Positions 37,657 through 45,532 of a DNA stretch of 64,000 nucleotides are shown here, in pieces; position 1 is the first letter of the stretch; each line of letters starts with the position of its first letter. The stretch is from JAGOUN01 sp040389005 (GTDB taxonomy: Bacteria; Pseudomonadota; Gammaproteobacteria; JAGOUN01): contig JAZKAS010000017.1 in assembly GCA_040389005.1 (NCBI GenBank), positions 1-64,000 of the forward strand, in the 5' to 3' direction. The notes beneath the pieces are model-generated. The model was not told the origin of the DNA, ran no database searches, and worked only from the letters and a program-made list of their open reading frames with translations. Both the position numbers and the translations under genes were made by a program.

Positions 37657-38874
37657 ATGAATATTGTCGTTGTTGGTTTAAATCACAAAACCGCCCCTAT
37701 AGAGCTTCGGGAAAAATTTGCGTTTTTGTCGGATGAAATCGGACAATCGCTGATTGCATTGGGCGAAGCGGTGATTCTTTCGACTTGTAATCGTGTCGAA
37801 ATTTACACGTACGGTGCTTCTGAAGATGCAATCAAACAATGGCTGTGCGGTAGGAGCGATCCGGCTGTCGCCCTTGATGATTTTGTGCAACATGGCTACG
37901 TCTTGCAAGGTATCGAAGCCGTTGAACATCTTATGCAAGTCGCGTGCGGATTAGATTCATTGGTATTAGGCGAACCAGAAATTTTAGGGCAAGTCAAAGC
38001 TGCTTTTTCACAAGCATGCTATCATAAAACAGTTGGGCCACATTTAAGCCGATTATTTCGAAAAACATTTCAAGTAGCTAAACAAATACGAACAAGCACA
38101 AAAATTGGCGCATGTCCGGTTTCGGTTGCATCGACGGCTGTAAAGTTTGCAAAAGAGTGGGCGGTGATCAGCAATCCACGTGTATTAATTATCGGTTCAG
38201 GTGAAGTGGGAGGGTTGGTTGCAAAACATGCGCAGGCACTTACATCGCATCCGTTAATGATCGTCAGCCGAAACTTAGAAAATGCGCAACGTCTTGCTCA
38301 TGAAGTGCGCGGTATAGCAATTGATTTACAACATTTGTCTGAATATTTATTACAAGCGGACATTGTGATTTCGTCAACTTCAAGCAAAACACAAGTGATT
38401 CATTTTGAAATGATTGCAGATGTTTCACATGAAATGTTGATGATGGATTTAGCCGTGCCGCGTGATATTGCGCCTGAAGTCAAAAAACATTCCAATATTA
38501 CCTTGTGTCAATTGGATGAATTGAAAGAAACGATTCAGCAACATGTACATATGCGTGCGCACGCCGCGATGCAGGCAGAAAAGTTAATTGAAGAATATGC
38601 GCGTGAATTTATGTTATCTTTGCGATCTTTGACATCTGATGAAATTATCAAGCAATATCGCGCCAACATGGAATGGCATTGTGATCAAGCGTTAGAGAAA
38701 TTTTCTGGTCAAGCATTAACTCAAGAATCTTTAAGAGAGTTTTCACAACAGCTTTTAAATAAAATCATGCATTTACCCAGCGTACAATTAAGACAAGCGA
38801 GTGTTGAAGGGCGCCACGATCTTCTTAAATCTGCGTCAGAAATTTTTGGCATTCAAGGAAGTATAAAACCATGA
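37657..38874 (+). CDS. hemA: Glutamyl-tRNA reductase HemA, with a short repeat inserted in frame
   Basis: First step of tetrapyrrole synthesis by the C5 pathway. Starts MNIVVVGLNHKTAPIELREKF (ATG 37657). Motifs: ILSTCNRVEIY with the catalytic Cys, GLDSLVLGEPEILGQVK, the NADPH-binding VLIIGSGEVGG, and SSTSSKTQVI. Near residue 65 the segment LCGRSDPAVALDD is encoded by GGTAGGAGCGATCC...GTCGCCC, a copy of the same repeat found in prmC and read in the same frame there. It lies in the variable loop after the catalytic region. Length of 405 residues is within the family range. The stop overlaps the start of prfA (ATGA). Confidence 0.96.
   Translation: MNIVVVGLNHKTAPIELREKFAFLSDEIGQSLIALGEAVILSTCNRVEIYTYGASEDAIKQWLCGRSDPAVALDDFVQHGYVLQGIEAVEHLMQVACGLDSLVLGEPEILGQVKAAFSQACYHKTVGPHLSRLFRKTFQVAKQIRTSTKIGACPVSVASTAVKFAKEWAVISNPRVLIIGSGEVGGLVAKHAQALTSHPLMIVSRNLENAQRLAHEVRGIAIDLQHLSEYLLQADIVISSTSSKTQVIHFEMIADVSHEMLMMDLAVPRDIAPEVKKHSNITLCQLDELKETIQQHVHMRAHAAMQAEKLIEEYAREFMLSLRSLTSDEIIKQYRANMEWHCDQALEKFSGQALTQESLREFSQQLLNKIMHLPSVQLRQASVEGRHDLLKSASEIFGIQGSIKP
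37849..37873. repeat. REP-like short element inside hemA
   Basis: GGTAGGAGCGATCCGGCTGTCGCCC in two blocks: GGTAGGAGCGATCC and GCTGTCGCCC. Imperfect dyad, GAGCGAT against GTCGCCC. It matches the prmC copy at 41956-41983 at most positions and is read in the same frame (GR-S/G-DP). Confidence 0.65.
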
Positions 38875-39959
38875 GAGAATCTTTACAAAACAAACTGAAT
38901 TTTTTGCTTGAGCGTCATGAAGAACTCGGTAATTTATTAAATACGTCAGAAGTCATGAGCGATCAGAAAAAATTTCGTGAGTTCTCAAAAGAATATGCGC
39001 AATTAGAACCACTGATTCTCACCTATAAGCAGTATCAAGTCTGTGAAACGGAAATTATTGATTTAGAAGCTATGTTATTAGAGCAAGATGCTGAAATTAA
39101 GCAAATGGCTGAAAGTGAATTGCCCGAAGCGAAAAATCGCAAAGAAAAACTTGCCGAAGAATTGCAAGTATTATTGTTACCGCGCGATCAAAATGATAGA
39201 AGAAATATTTATCTTGAAGTGCGCGCAGGTACTGGCGGAGATGAAGCAGCGCTTTTTGCTGGTGATTTAAGTCGCATGTATATTCGTTACACCGAGCGTA
39301 TGGGTTGGCGCGCAGAAATTGTCAATTCCAGCGAAGGCGAGCACGGTGGGTATAAAGAAATCGTTTTGCGCATTAGTGGCCAAGACGTGTATGCAAAATT
39401 AAAATTTGAATCCGGTGGGCATCGTGTGCAACGAGTTCCTACCACTGAATCACAAGGGCGAATTCATACGTCTGCGTGCACCGTGGCGGTATTGCCTGAG
39501 GCTGATGAGCTTGATGAAATTAATATTACGCCGGCAGATTTAAAGGTAGATACGTATCGATCTTCAGGCGCAGGTGGTCAGCATGTTAATACCACCGATT
39601 CTGCGATTCGTATTACCCACTTGCCCACTGGTATTATTGTTGAGTGTCAAGATGAGCGTTCGCAACATAAAAATCGCGCCAAGGCGATGGCGGTGCTGCA
39701 ATCAAAAATTATGTTAGCGCAACAACAAAAACAACAACAAGAAATTTCTGATACGCGTCGTAATTTGGTAGGAAGTGGCGATCGCTCTGAGCGCATTCGC
39801 ACTTACAATTTTCCGCAAGGTCGACTCACTGATCATCGTATTAATTTAACCCTATATAAGCTTGCGGGCATTATGGAGGGTGATTTGGGTGATGTTATTG
39901 AGCCGTTAGTACATGAACACCAAGCGGATTTGTTAGCGTCGTTGGCTGACGATAAATAA
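38871..39959 (+). CDS. prfA: Peptide chain release factor 1
   Basis: Recognises UAA and UAG stop codons and releases the peptide. 362 residues (E. coli 360). The codon-recognition PxT motif is in VPTTESQGRIHTSACTVAV; the GGQ loop is SSGAGGQHVNTTDSAIRI; then QDERSQHKNRAKAM and ERIRTYNFPQGRLTDHRI. Coupled to hemA by ATGA. The usual next gene, prmC, which methylates the GGQ glutamine, is displaced by the inserted opposite-strand gene; prfA itself overlaps that gene's 3' end by 27 bases. Confidence 0.97.
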   Translation: MRESLQNKLNFLLERHEELGNLLNTSEVMSDQKKFREFSKEYAQLEPLILTYKQYQVCETEIIDLEAMLLEQDAEIKQMAESELPEAKNRKEKLAEELQVLLLPRDQNDRRNIYLEVRAGTGGDEAALFAGDLSRMYIRYTERMGWRAEIVNSSEGEHGGYKEIVLRISGQDVYAKLKFESGGHRVQRVPTTESQGRIHTSACTVAVLPEADELDEINITPADLKVDTYRSSGAGGQHVNTTDSAIRITHLPTGIIVECQDERSQHKNRAKAMAVLQSKIMLAQQQKQQQEISDTRRNLVGSGDRSERIRTYNFPQGRLTDHRINLTLYKLAGIMEGDLGDVIEPLVHEHQADLLASLADDK

Positions 39960-41495
39960 CTTAGGTGATGGGTAAGTATCTGCTACTGTTTCAACGAAAC
40001 CACAGAGCTTGGTGTTAAAAAACATGCAGCTATGCCTCATCAACTCCACAAAAGAAAATTTATTTTTATTAAGAAACATTTTGCTACTTATAAATGCCGC
40101 AGGAGAAACGGGTTCCTGATCTATTGTGTTGTCCACAAATGGGTTGATGACTGTTTCTAAGTCTACAGTATAGCTATTTTTTGCGGCTTGATTAAAACAA
40201 TCTTTTGCTTCATTCGTGCGTTGCACATGTTGCGCATAATCCAAAATAGCGGGGAGTATCAGGCCTCCAATGCCTCCGGCTAAAGAAATAAGGAATACGC
40301 TGAAAGGATTGCAAGAATAATCGAACACGTTCATTGCTTCGCGCGTCAACATCGCAAAAAAGTTAAAACTGCAATAATTAAGCCATAAAAGAGTTGTAAA
40401 AGAGTTTGTGCAAGTCCATTTTCTTTGAGTTCCTTGAAACACAGATGATTGATTGACATAATCATGAAAACAATTTGAAAGATTGTGAATGTTTTTAAAT
40501 AAAAAACTCTCTGTCAAATAGGAAAATATTTCTAGAAGAATGCGGAGCGCTATATTTAATTTTCCTGTTATACCGAGCCAATTCACAATTGCTTTAGGAA
40601 AATCCGTAAAAAACTGCCATAAACCGTCTGAGCATGTGACAGAAATGATAAATTGTAATGCGATGAGATAAGACTCGCCAAATGCTTTTCCTCCAAAATA
40701 ATGAGAACTTAAAATCCGTTGACTAATTCCCATCGCTAGAATAAGCCATGTAGAGGTTCCCAGTCCGGCGCATAGCCAAGTGACTAGTGTTCTTCTCCAA
40801 TTTTCTGAATCGAGTCTGGCGTCTCGTGCGCTCCAATCATCCGAGCAGAGAGTTAATAAATAAATAAATTGCCAGCCAATATTTCCAGCCATAAACCAGC
40901 TCCAAGAAAATACGGATCCATGTTGAGAATCTTTTGATATTATTTGGCAAACGCGTTGATCAAATTGTTCTAGAGTAATTTCTCTTTTCTCAGAATCGAA
41001 ATTAAACTCTATTAGCACATTTGTATAATTTTCGTTTTCTTGTGGCGATAAGTATAATTCTGCTAGATTTAAGTGAATACTGCCTTCTTTTTTATTATTA
41101 ACTATAAGCATTAATATAGCAGGTAGATTTAATTCAGATTGACATATTGCTGTGGCGCGTTCTTTTAGCAAATCTTTTGGTAAGTTTACTGCATTGCTTA
41201 ATAAGTTAAGCGTTTCGTTATAAGCAGTGGGTATGGATTCTTTTTTTTCTTCTTCATGTCTGATTTTTCTATTTTCTCGTATCGGCCAAATAAGTAATGC
41301 AGATGTAAAAATAGAAATAGACAAAAAGATAAAAATCGCACCTATGGCGGCGGCATTATTTTTATCTTTATTTTCCTGGGATTCAATCACGTGGCGTGCG
41401 GCATAAACGTTTGCTATTAGGCTTCCGCATTGCATGAGCAAGTACAACCTGCTTTTTATGATGGGCAGAGAAGTCAGGGGTTGAGGGCTCGGCAT
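39933..41495 (-). CDS. Multi-pass membrane protein of unknown function inserted between prfA and prmC
   Basis: 520 residues. Hydrophobic segments visible: AAIGAIFIFLSISIFTSALLIWPI, FMAGNIGWQFIYLLTLC, WLCAGLGTSTWLILAMGI, SYLIALQFIISVTC, TLLWLNYCSFNFFAML and VFLISLAGGIGGLILPAIL, so six to eight membrane helices, with a soluble part of about 120 residues after the first. No family recognised. The C-terminal 60 residues are soluble. It is on the opposite strand from hemA-prfA and prmC and splits that conserved trio, so it was probably inserted. Confidence 0.75.
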   Translation of the reverse strand: MPSPQPLTSLPIIKSRLYLLMQCGSLIANVYAARHVIESQENKDKNNAAAIGAIFIFLSISIFTSALLIWPIRENRKIRHEEEKKESIPTAYNETLNLLSNAVNLPKDLLKERATAICQSELNLPAILMLIVNNKKEGSIHLNLAELYLSPQENENYTNVLIEFNFDSEKREITLEQFDQRVCQIISKDSQHGSVFSWSWFMAGNIGWQFIYLLTLCSDDWSARDARLDSENWRRTLVTWLCAGLGTSTWLILAMGISQRILSSHYFGGKAFGESYLIALQFIISVTCSDGLWQFFTDFPKAIVNWLGITGKLNIALRILLEIFSYLTESFLFKNIHNLSNCFHDYVNQSSVFQGTQRKWTCTNSFTTLLWLNYCSFNFFAMLTREAMNVFDYSCNPFSVFLISLAGGIGGLILPAILDYAQHVQRTNEAKDCFNQAAKNSYTVDLETVINPFVDNTIDQEPVSPAAFISSKMFLNKNKFSFVELMRHSCMFFNTKLCGFVETVADTYPSPKLFIVSQRR

Positions 41496-41643
41496 GGCGC
41501 ATACTTAATTGTTTATTATTATGCTGATATTATGATTGACCTGGCTTAAGCTAAACTTAAGAGGCATAAAACACCAACGCTACATGTACTTAATTATAGG
41601 TGTATGCGAGAATCAAGGTTATATTTTTCCTTAAGTGAATATA

Positions 41644-42495
41644 ATGAGAATAGATCTTTTATTGCATCACGCAACAGCCTGCTTAACAGAAGTATCTGAA
41701 ACTGCGCGTTTAGACGCAGAAGTCTTGATGTGTTATGTTTTGAAAAAAGATCGTGCTTATCTTTTTGCGTATCCTGAAAAAAACATATCTCTTGATGAAT
41801 ATCAGCAATGGCAAGATTTGCTAGCACAACGTTGTTTGCAAGTACCGATTGCATATTTGGTGGGTGAAAAATCATTTTGGAATTTAGATCTTCAAGTCAA
41901 TGAACATACGCTGATCCCTCGCCCTGAAACAGAGCTGCTGGTTGAGTTGGTCTTGGGTAGGGGCGATCCCTTTGTGGTCGCTCGTCATGACATTGTGAGG
42001 GTCCTTGACCTTGGAACCGGTTCTGGCGCTATTGCTTTGGCAATCGCCAAAGAAAAATCGAATTGGAAAATATCTGCTGTTGATTTTTCTGAAGCAGCAT
42101 TGAAAATTGCAAGAATAAATGCAGAAAAAAATAATATTCACAACGTTGAATTTTTTCAAAGCAATTGGTTTTCTAAGGTGCAAAACACATTTGATATTGT
42201 TGTGAGTAATCCGCCTTATTTAGATGAAAATGATCCACATTTGTTAACAGAAGAAATTCGGCATGAGCCACGTAGCGCGTTAGTGGCGAGCAAAGATGGT
42301 TTGGCCGATATCGAAAATATTATTCGAGATGCGCGTGATTATTTAAAAGCGGATGGATATTTGCTCATAGAGCATGGATGCACGCAGGGCAAAAAAGTGC
42401 GAGAGTTGTTTATGCTATATAATTATCAATCGGTTACGACCGCCCAAGATTTAGCGGGCTTGGATAGAGTCACTTATGGAGTAATTCAACGATAA
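41644..42495 (+). CDS. prmC: Peptide chain release factor N5-glutamine methyltransferase PrmC, with a short repeat inserted in frame
   Basis: Methylates the GGQ glutamine of RF1 and RF2. ATG 41644 (MRIDLLLHHA); GTG 41635 is possible. Motifs: YLVGEKSFWNLDLQVNEHTLIPRPETELLVE, SAM-binding VLDLGTGSGAIALAIA, and the glutamine-binding FDIVVSNPPYLDENDPHL. Between LVELVL and VRVLDLGTG there are about 14 extra residues (GRGDPFVVARHDIV), where the family usually has only a few; they are encoded by the repeat element at 41956-41983. The catalytic NPPY motif is intact. Confidence 0.95.
   Translation: MRIDLLLHHATACLTEVSETARLDAEVLMCYVLKKDRAYLFAYPEKNISLDEYQQWQDLLAQRCLQVPIAYLVGEKSFWNLDLQVNEHTLIPRPETELLVELVLGRGDPFVVARHDIVRVLDLGTGSGAIALAIAKEKSNWKISAVDFSEAALKIARINAEKNNIHNVEFFQSNWFSKVQNTFDIVVSNPPYLDENDPHLLTEEIRHEPRSALVASKDGLADIENIIRDARDYLKADGYLLIEHGCTQGKKVRELFMLYNYQSVTTAQDLAGLDRVTYGVIQR
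41956..41983. repeat. REP-like short element inside prmC
   Basis: GGTAGGGGCGATCC, CTTTGT and GGTCGCTC in order. The arms GGGCGATCC and GGTCGCTC pair imperfectly around CTTTGT. Same family as in hemA (37849-37873) and downstream of dksA (51949-51977). Confidence 0.7.
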
Positions 42496-42526
42496 TTTTC
42501 GCCCTAAATCACTTTTTTAAATTAAT

Positions 42527-42536
42527 AGCCTATACT
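42527..42536 (+). promoter_or_regulatory. GCCTATACT promoter-like motif
   Basis: AGCCTATACT, 36 bases before ATG 42572. Same motif as before the genes at 21343 and 51303. Confidence 0.5.
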
Positions 42537-42571
42537 GTTGAGTGGGCGCAACTTTTAAACACAGGGTAATC

Positions 42572-44818
42572 ATGCCAGAAATAGCACTTGAAAATATTCA
42601 CGCATTAATGGAAATCGGCCCAGAACAAGAGGAGATAGAATGGAGCTTGTTGCAAAAAAGCAACCTCCCTCTGGAGCTCTTGAAGACCCGATGGCAAGAA
42701 CTCAAACAGCATCCAGAAGCCCTGCAAAAGATCTTATCAAATGATGCATATATCACCCCCTATTTCTGTCGTCGTATTTTACTAGATGATAAAAAAAGTA
42801 AATTTGTGTTTAATCGCCACATGATTTCACCGCTTGCTTTTCTTTTGCTCGATGAACCATGGGTTCTTCAGGCTATCCAAGAAAATAAAATCACGCCTTA
42901 TCAGATACTTAATTTGACTTTCCAAAGATTAGTAGAGTTGTATCAAAATCAAAGCATCAATGTACTCTGTAGCGCTTTTGTGAAACATGTTAACGGCGGG
43001 GGTGCTTCTAACCCTGTAACGGTGGATAGAAATTATAACAATTTTCTGAGCATCGAATTGGGGCAAGATGACAACAATTATTTTTTGGATACTTTAAAAG
43101 ATTCGCCTCAAGCACTGAAAATACTGATGAGTATCTATGACTTGAGAGAATTGGTTTATAATGAATGTCTGTTAACCGATATCCATGGTTATCTCTGTGA
43201 GAAATATCCTGTCGATTTTTCAGATAAAAAATATCATTCACAAAATAATGTACTGATCAATCAATATCGCGCTTTGTCGAAAGCCTATGGAGATTTTTTT
43301 ATCAATCCTTCTATTCAAGCACTTTTTAAGCAAGCCCCTGAATTATTTAATAGTTTTCTAGCTTTGCCTGTTTTTTTGCAGGATAAAGATCTTGAGCTCT
43401 TAACTTCCTTTATCTGTTATTTAACAAAAACTGACCTGCAACCATGGATTGAGCAAGGCAAGTCTATGGAGGAATTATATGATGCGGTCGTTATGTTACA
43501 ACCTGGTGAATTGATTGGTTGGGCTATTTATTATTGTATTCATAATGAGGCTAAAAAAACTTTTAAAGATATTCAGGCGCTCTTTGATGTGGATAAAGAG
43601 ATAGAAGAAGCAATGTGGGCACAATTTCCAGAAGCAGACTCTTTAAAACAACAATGGCTGGCTGTCAAAGCAACACCTTCAGAGGCAATGATACAATGTC
43701 TTGAAGCAGACGACTATATTACGCCTCATTTTTGTCAACGTACTTTTGATGAAAAAGGTTTATCTTGGAGTCGCCCCTACCTTTCACCTTATGCTCTTGT
43801 CTTGTTAAATACACCGAAGATTCAACAACTCATTGAAAATAATGACATCACGGCTTATCAAGTTTTGACACTGAATATTTATTGTTTAAAAGCATTAGCT
43901 AAAGATGGGGCAGCAGGTTTATTGCGACATGTTTTAGAACAATGTGACAGCCGCACGTACCCATATTGTGTTTTTGGCACTCCCCAGGAACAGTACTATT
44001 ATTCTGTTGCATCTAGATTACGTGAATCAGAAGACCTCAAGAATTTAGTGGCAACAAACAAAATAACATTAAAAACGTTATTGGCTATCGATGGGCTTGC
44101 TCAGTTACAAAGCAATCGTGCTTATCCAGAAAGTAAAGGCATATGGGGAGGGTTGTATGGAAAATTATCAGATGCGTATCTAGACTTTTTGAAAGCAAAC
44201 CATATACTAGTTTTTCTTAATAAAAAACCTGAATTGTTGCATGCATTTTTAAACGTTCCTACTTTTTTACGCGGAAAAAGCATAGAACAGCTGACATTTC
44301 TTAAAGATTTTTTCTTTGAGATTCAGCATATAGGTTTCACTGAAAGAAGTTACTTTGCAAAGCTCGCAATACCTTTTGACACTTTATATGATCATGCGTG
44401 GGCTCAGCATCAGGTTGGCGGTCTTGATTGTTGGGATGCTGTTACAAAGAGTATTTGTACTTATGTCTTTGAGTATATAAAAGAGCGCTGGCAACGGCTG
44501 GAAACGACTCATGCAGAGTTATCGAATACAACCCACTCTGCATCTGAAAAATTGCGGATGACATTCTTTCACCAAGCAACGGCTTTACCCGATCAACTGT
44601 CTTTTTATGAAGTTTTCTTACGACAATTATATCGATTAAGAGATAACATAGATGCTTTATATGTTTTGGATCAGTTTGTTGATCGAGCGTTAGGTGATAA
44701 ACCTGAAGCGCTGGCTCTTTTATCAGAAGCTGTAAAGCCTTACCCGGAAATGGCGCCGCTTCTCGAAGTTGCTAGCAACCTTACAGCGCCAGTTCAAGCT
44801 ACCAATTTGAAGCGCTAA
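42572..44818 (+). CDS. Large unknown protein with two homologous halves
   Basis: 748 residues from ATG 42572, which has AGGGTAATC upstream; the ORF opens ten codons earlier at 42542. The protein is an internal duplication. Residues about 20-110 (WSLLQKSNLPLELLKTRW...NDAYITPYFCRRIL...SPLAFLLLDEPWVLQAIQENKITPYQILNL) match residues about 350-440 (MWAQFPEADSLKQQW...DDYITPHFCQRTF...SPYALVLLNTPKIQQLIENNDITAYQVLTL), and the later parts also correspond (SKAYGDFFINPSIQALFKQAPELFNSFLALPVFL with SDAYLDFLKANHILVFLNKKPELLHAFLNVPTFL). Repeat unit about 330-350 residues. Helical, soluble, no family recognised. Ends in a clear terminator. Candidate effector by context only. Confidence 0.78.
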   Translation: MPEIALENIHALMEIGPEQEEIEWSLLQKSNLPLELLKTRWQELKQHPEALQKILSNDAYITPYFCRRILLDDKKSKFVFNRHMISPLAFLLLDEPWVLQAIQENKITPYQILNLTFQRLVELYQNQSINVLCSAFVKHVNGGGASNPVTVDRNYNNFLSIELGQDDNNYFLDTLKDSPQALKILMSIYDLRELVYNECLLTDIHGYLCEKYPVDFSDKKYHSQNNVLINQYRALSKAYGDFFINPSIQALFKQAPELFNSFLALPVFLQDKDLELLTSFICYLTKTDLQPWIEQGKSMEELYDAVVMLQPGELIGWAIYYCIHNEAKKTFKDIQALFDVDKEIEEAMWAQFPEADSLKQQWLAVKATPSEAMIQCLEADDYITPHFCQRTFDEKGLSWSRPYLSPYALVLLNTPKIQQLIENNDITAYQVLTLNIYCLKALAKDGAAGLLRHVLEQCDSRTYPYCVFGTPQEQYYYSVASRLRESEDLKNLVATNKITLKTLLAIDGLAQLQSNRAYPESKGIWGGLYGKLSDAYLDFLKANHILVFLNKKPELLHAFLNVPTFLRGKSIEQLTFLKDFFFEIQHIGFTERSYFAKLAIPFDTLYDHAWAQHQVGGLDCWDAVTKSICTYVFEYIKERWQRLETTHAELSNTTHSASEKLRMTFFHQATALPDQLSFYEVFLRQLYRLRDNIDALYVLDQFVDRALGDKPEALALLSEAVKPYPEMAPLLEVASNLTAPVQATNLKR

Positions 44819-44840
44819 CTATTTTCAAGAGGTTACATCG

Positions 44841-44863
44841 GCGCGCGTTTTCGCGCGCTTTTG
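44841..44863 (+). terminator. Rho-independent terminator
   Basis: GCGCGCG TTTT CGCGCGC, a 7 bp all-GC stem, followed by TTTTGATT. It lies 22 bases after the stop of the two-halves gene and between two convergent genes; the T-run serves the plus strand. Confidence 0.85.
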
Positions 44864-44864
44864 A

Positions 44865-45458
44865 TTAATCTGCAAGAAACCCTGAGTCTTCATACTTAGT
44901 GACGAAGTGGTAGGTAAACGTTAGCATGCCAAAGGTAATCGGTGTTGCAGTGTCTTGAATACGATTGACCGAAAGATCCACTTCGAAATTCGGTGTAAAG
45001 TTAAAGCCAAGTCCTGCGCCAAAAAACGGCGTGACTTGAGAGCCGTCCGTATCATCGACATCAGGGTTGTTATTATTTTGCGTAAAAGCCACGTAAGCAG
45101 CACCGAGTTCAACGAAAGCATTAAACTTCCAGAAATCGATCATGGGTTTGGCGGCAACATACGTGAACCAAAAATTACTACTGGGTGCCTTTTCGCCGTC
45201 GTAGTCAACTTTATTCAAGCCATCAAAAGCAGCTTCAATGGCGAAATGCTTAGAAGTATTGATGCCGGCTGTCAGCCCTCCGCCAAAAGTATCGCCACTG
45301 CCAGGTGTGTAAGTCGTGCCGGCGACTTTTGTGTCCTCTAGCTTGATTTGGCCGTAGACACCATTGGCGCCAAGATATACGCCTTCGTCAGAAGCAAACG
45401 CAAGGGGGCTCAACAATGACAACGCCAATGAAGCCCATGTGGCTTGAGATAATCGCAT
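44865..45458 (-). CDS. Outer-membrane beta-barrel protein (OmpA-type small barrel)
   Basis: 197 residues. Signal peptide ending LSPLAFA before SDEGVYLGANG. The remainder alternates polar and hydrophobic residues in about eight strands with glycine-rich turns (FGGGLTAGIN, FFGAGLGFNF), ending in TYHFVTKYEDSGFLAD. This fits the small eight-stranded OMP barrel group. The last residues do not end in the usual aromatic (the TYHF strand is followed by a short tail). Ribosome-binding site AGGAAAGG. Function unknown. Confidence 0.8.
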   Translation of the reverse strand: MRLSQATWASLALSLLSPLAFASDEGVYLGANGVYGQIKLEDTKVAGTTYTPGSGDTFGGGLTAGINTSKHFAIEAAFDGLNKVDYDGEKAPSSNFWFTYVAAKPMIDFWKFNAFVELGAAYVAFTQNNNNPDVDDTDGSQVTPFFGAGLGFNFTPNFEVDLSVNRIQDTATPITFGMLTFTYHFVTKYEDSGFLAD

Positions 45459-45532
45459 TTTCCTTTCCTGGGAGTCTTAAAAAGTAGCGATATACTAACA
45501 CTCTACTTCCTAAAACTCCAATTGGTTAAGCG

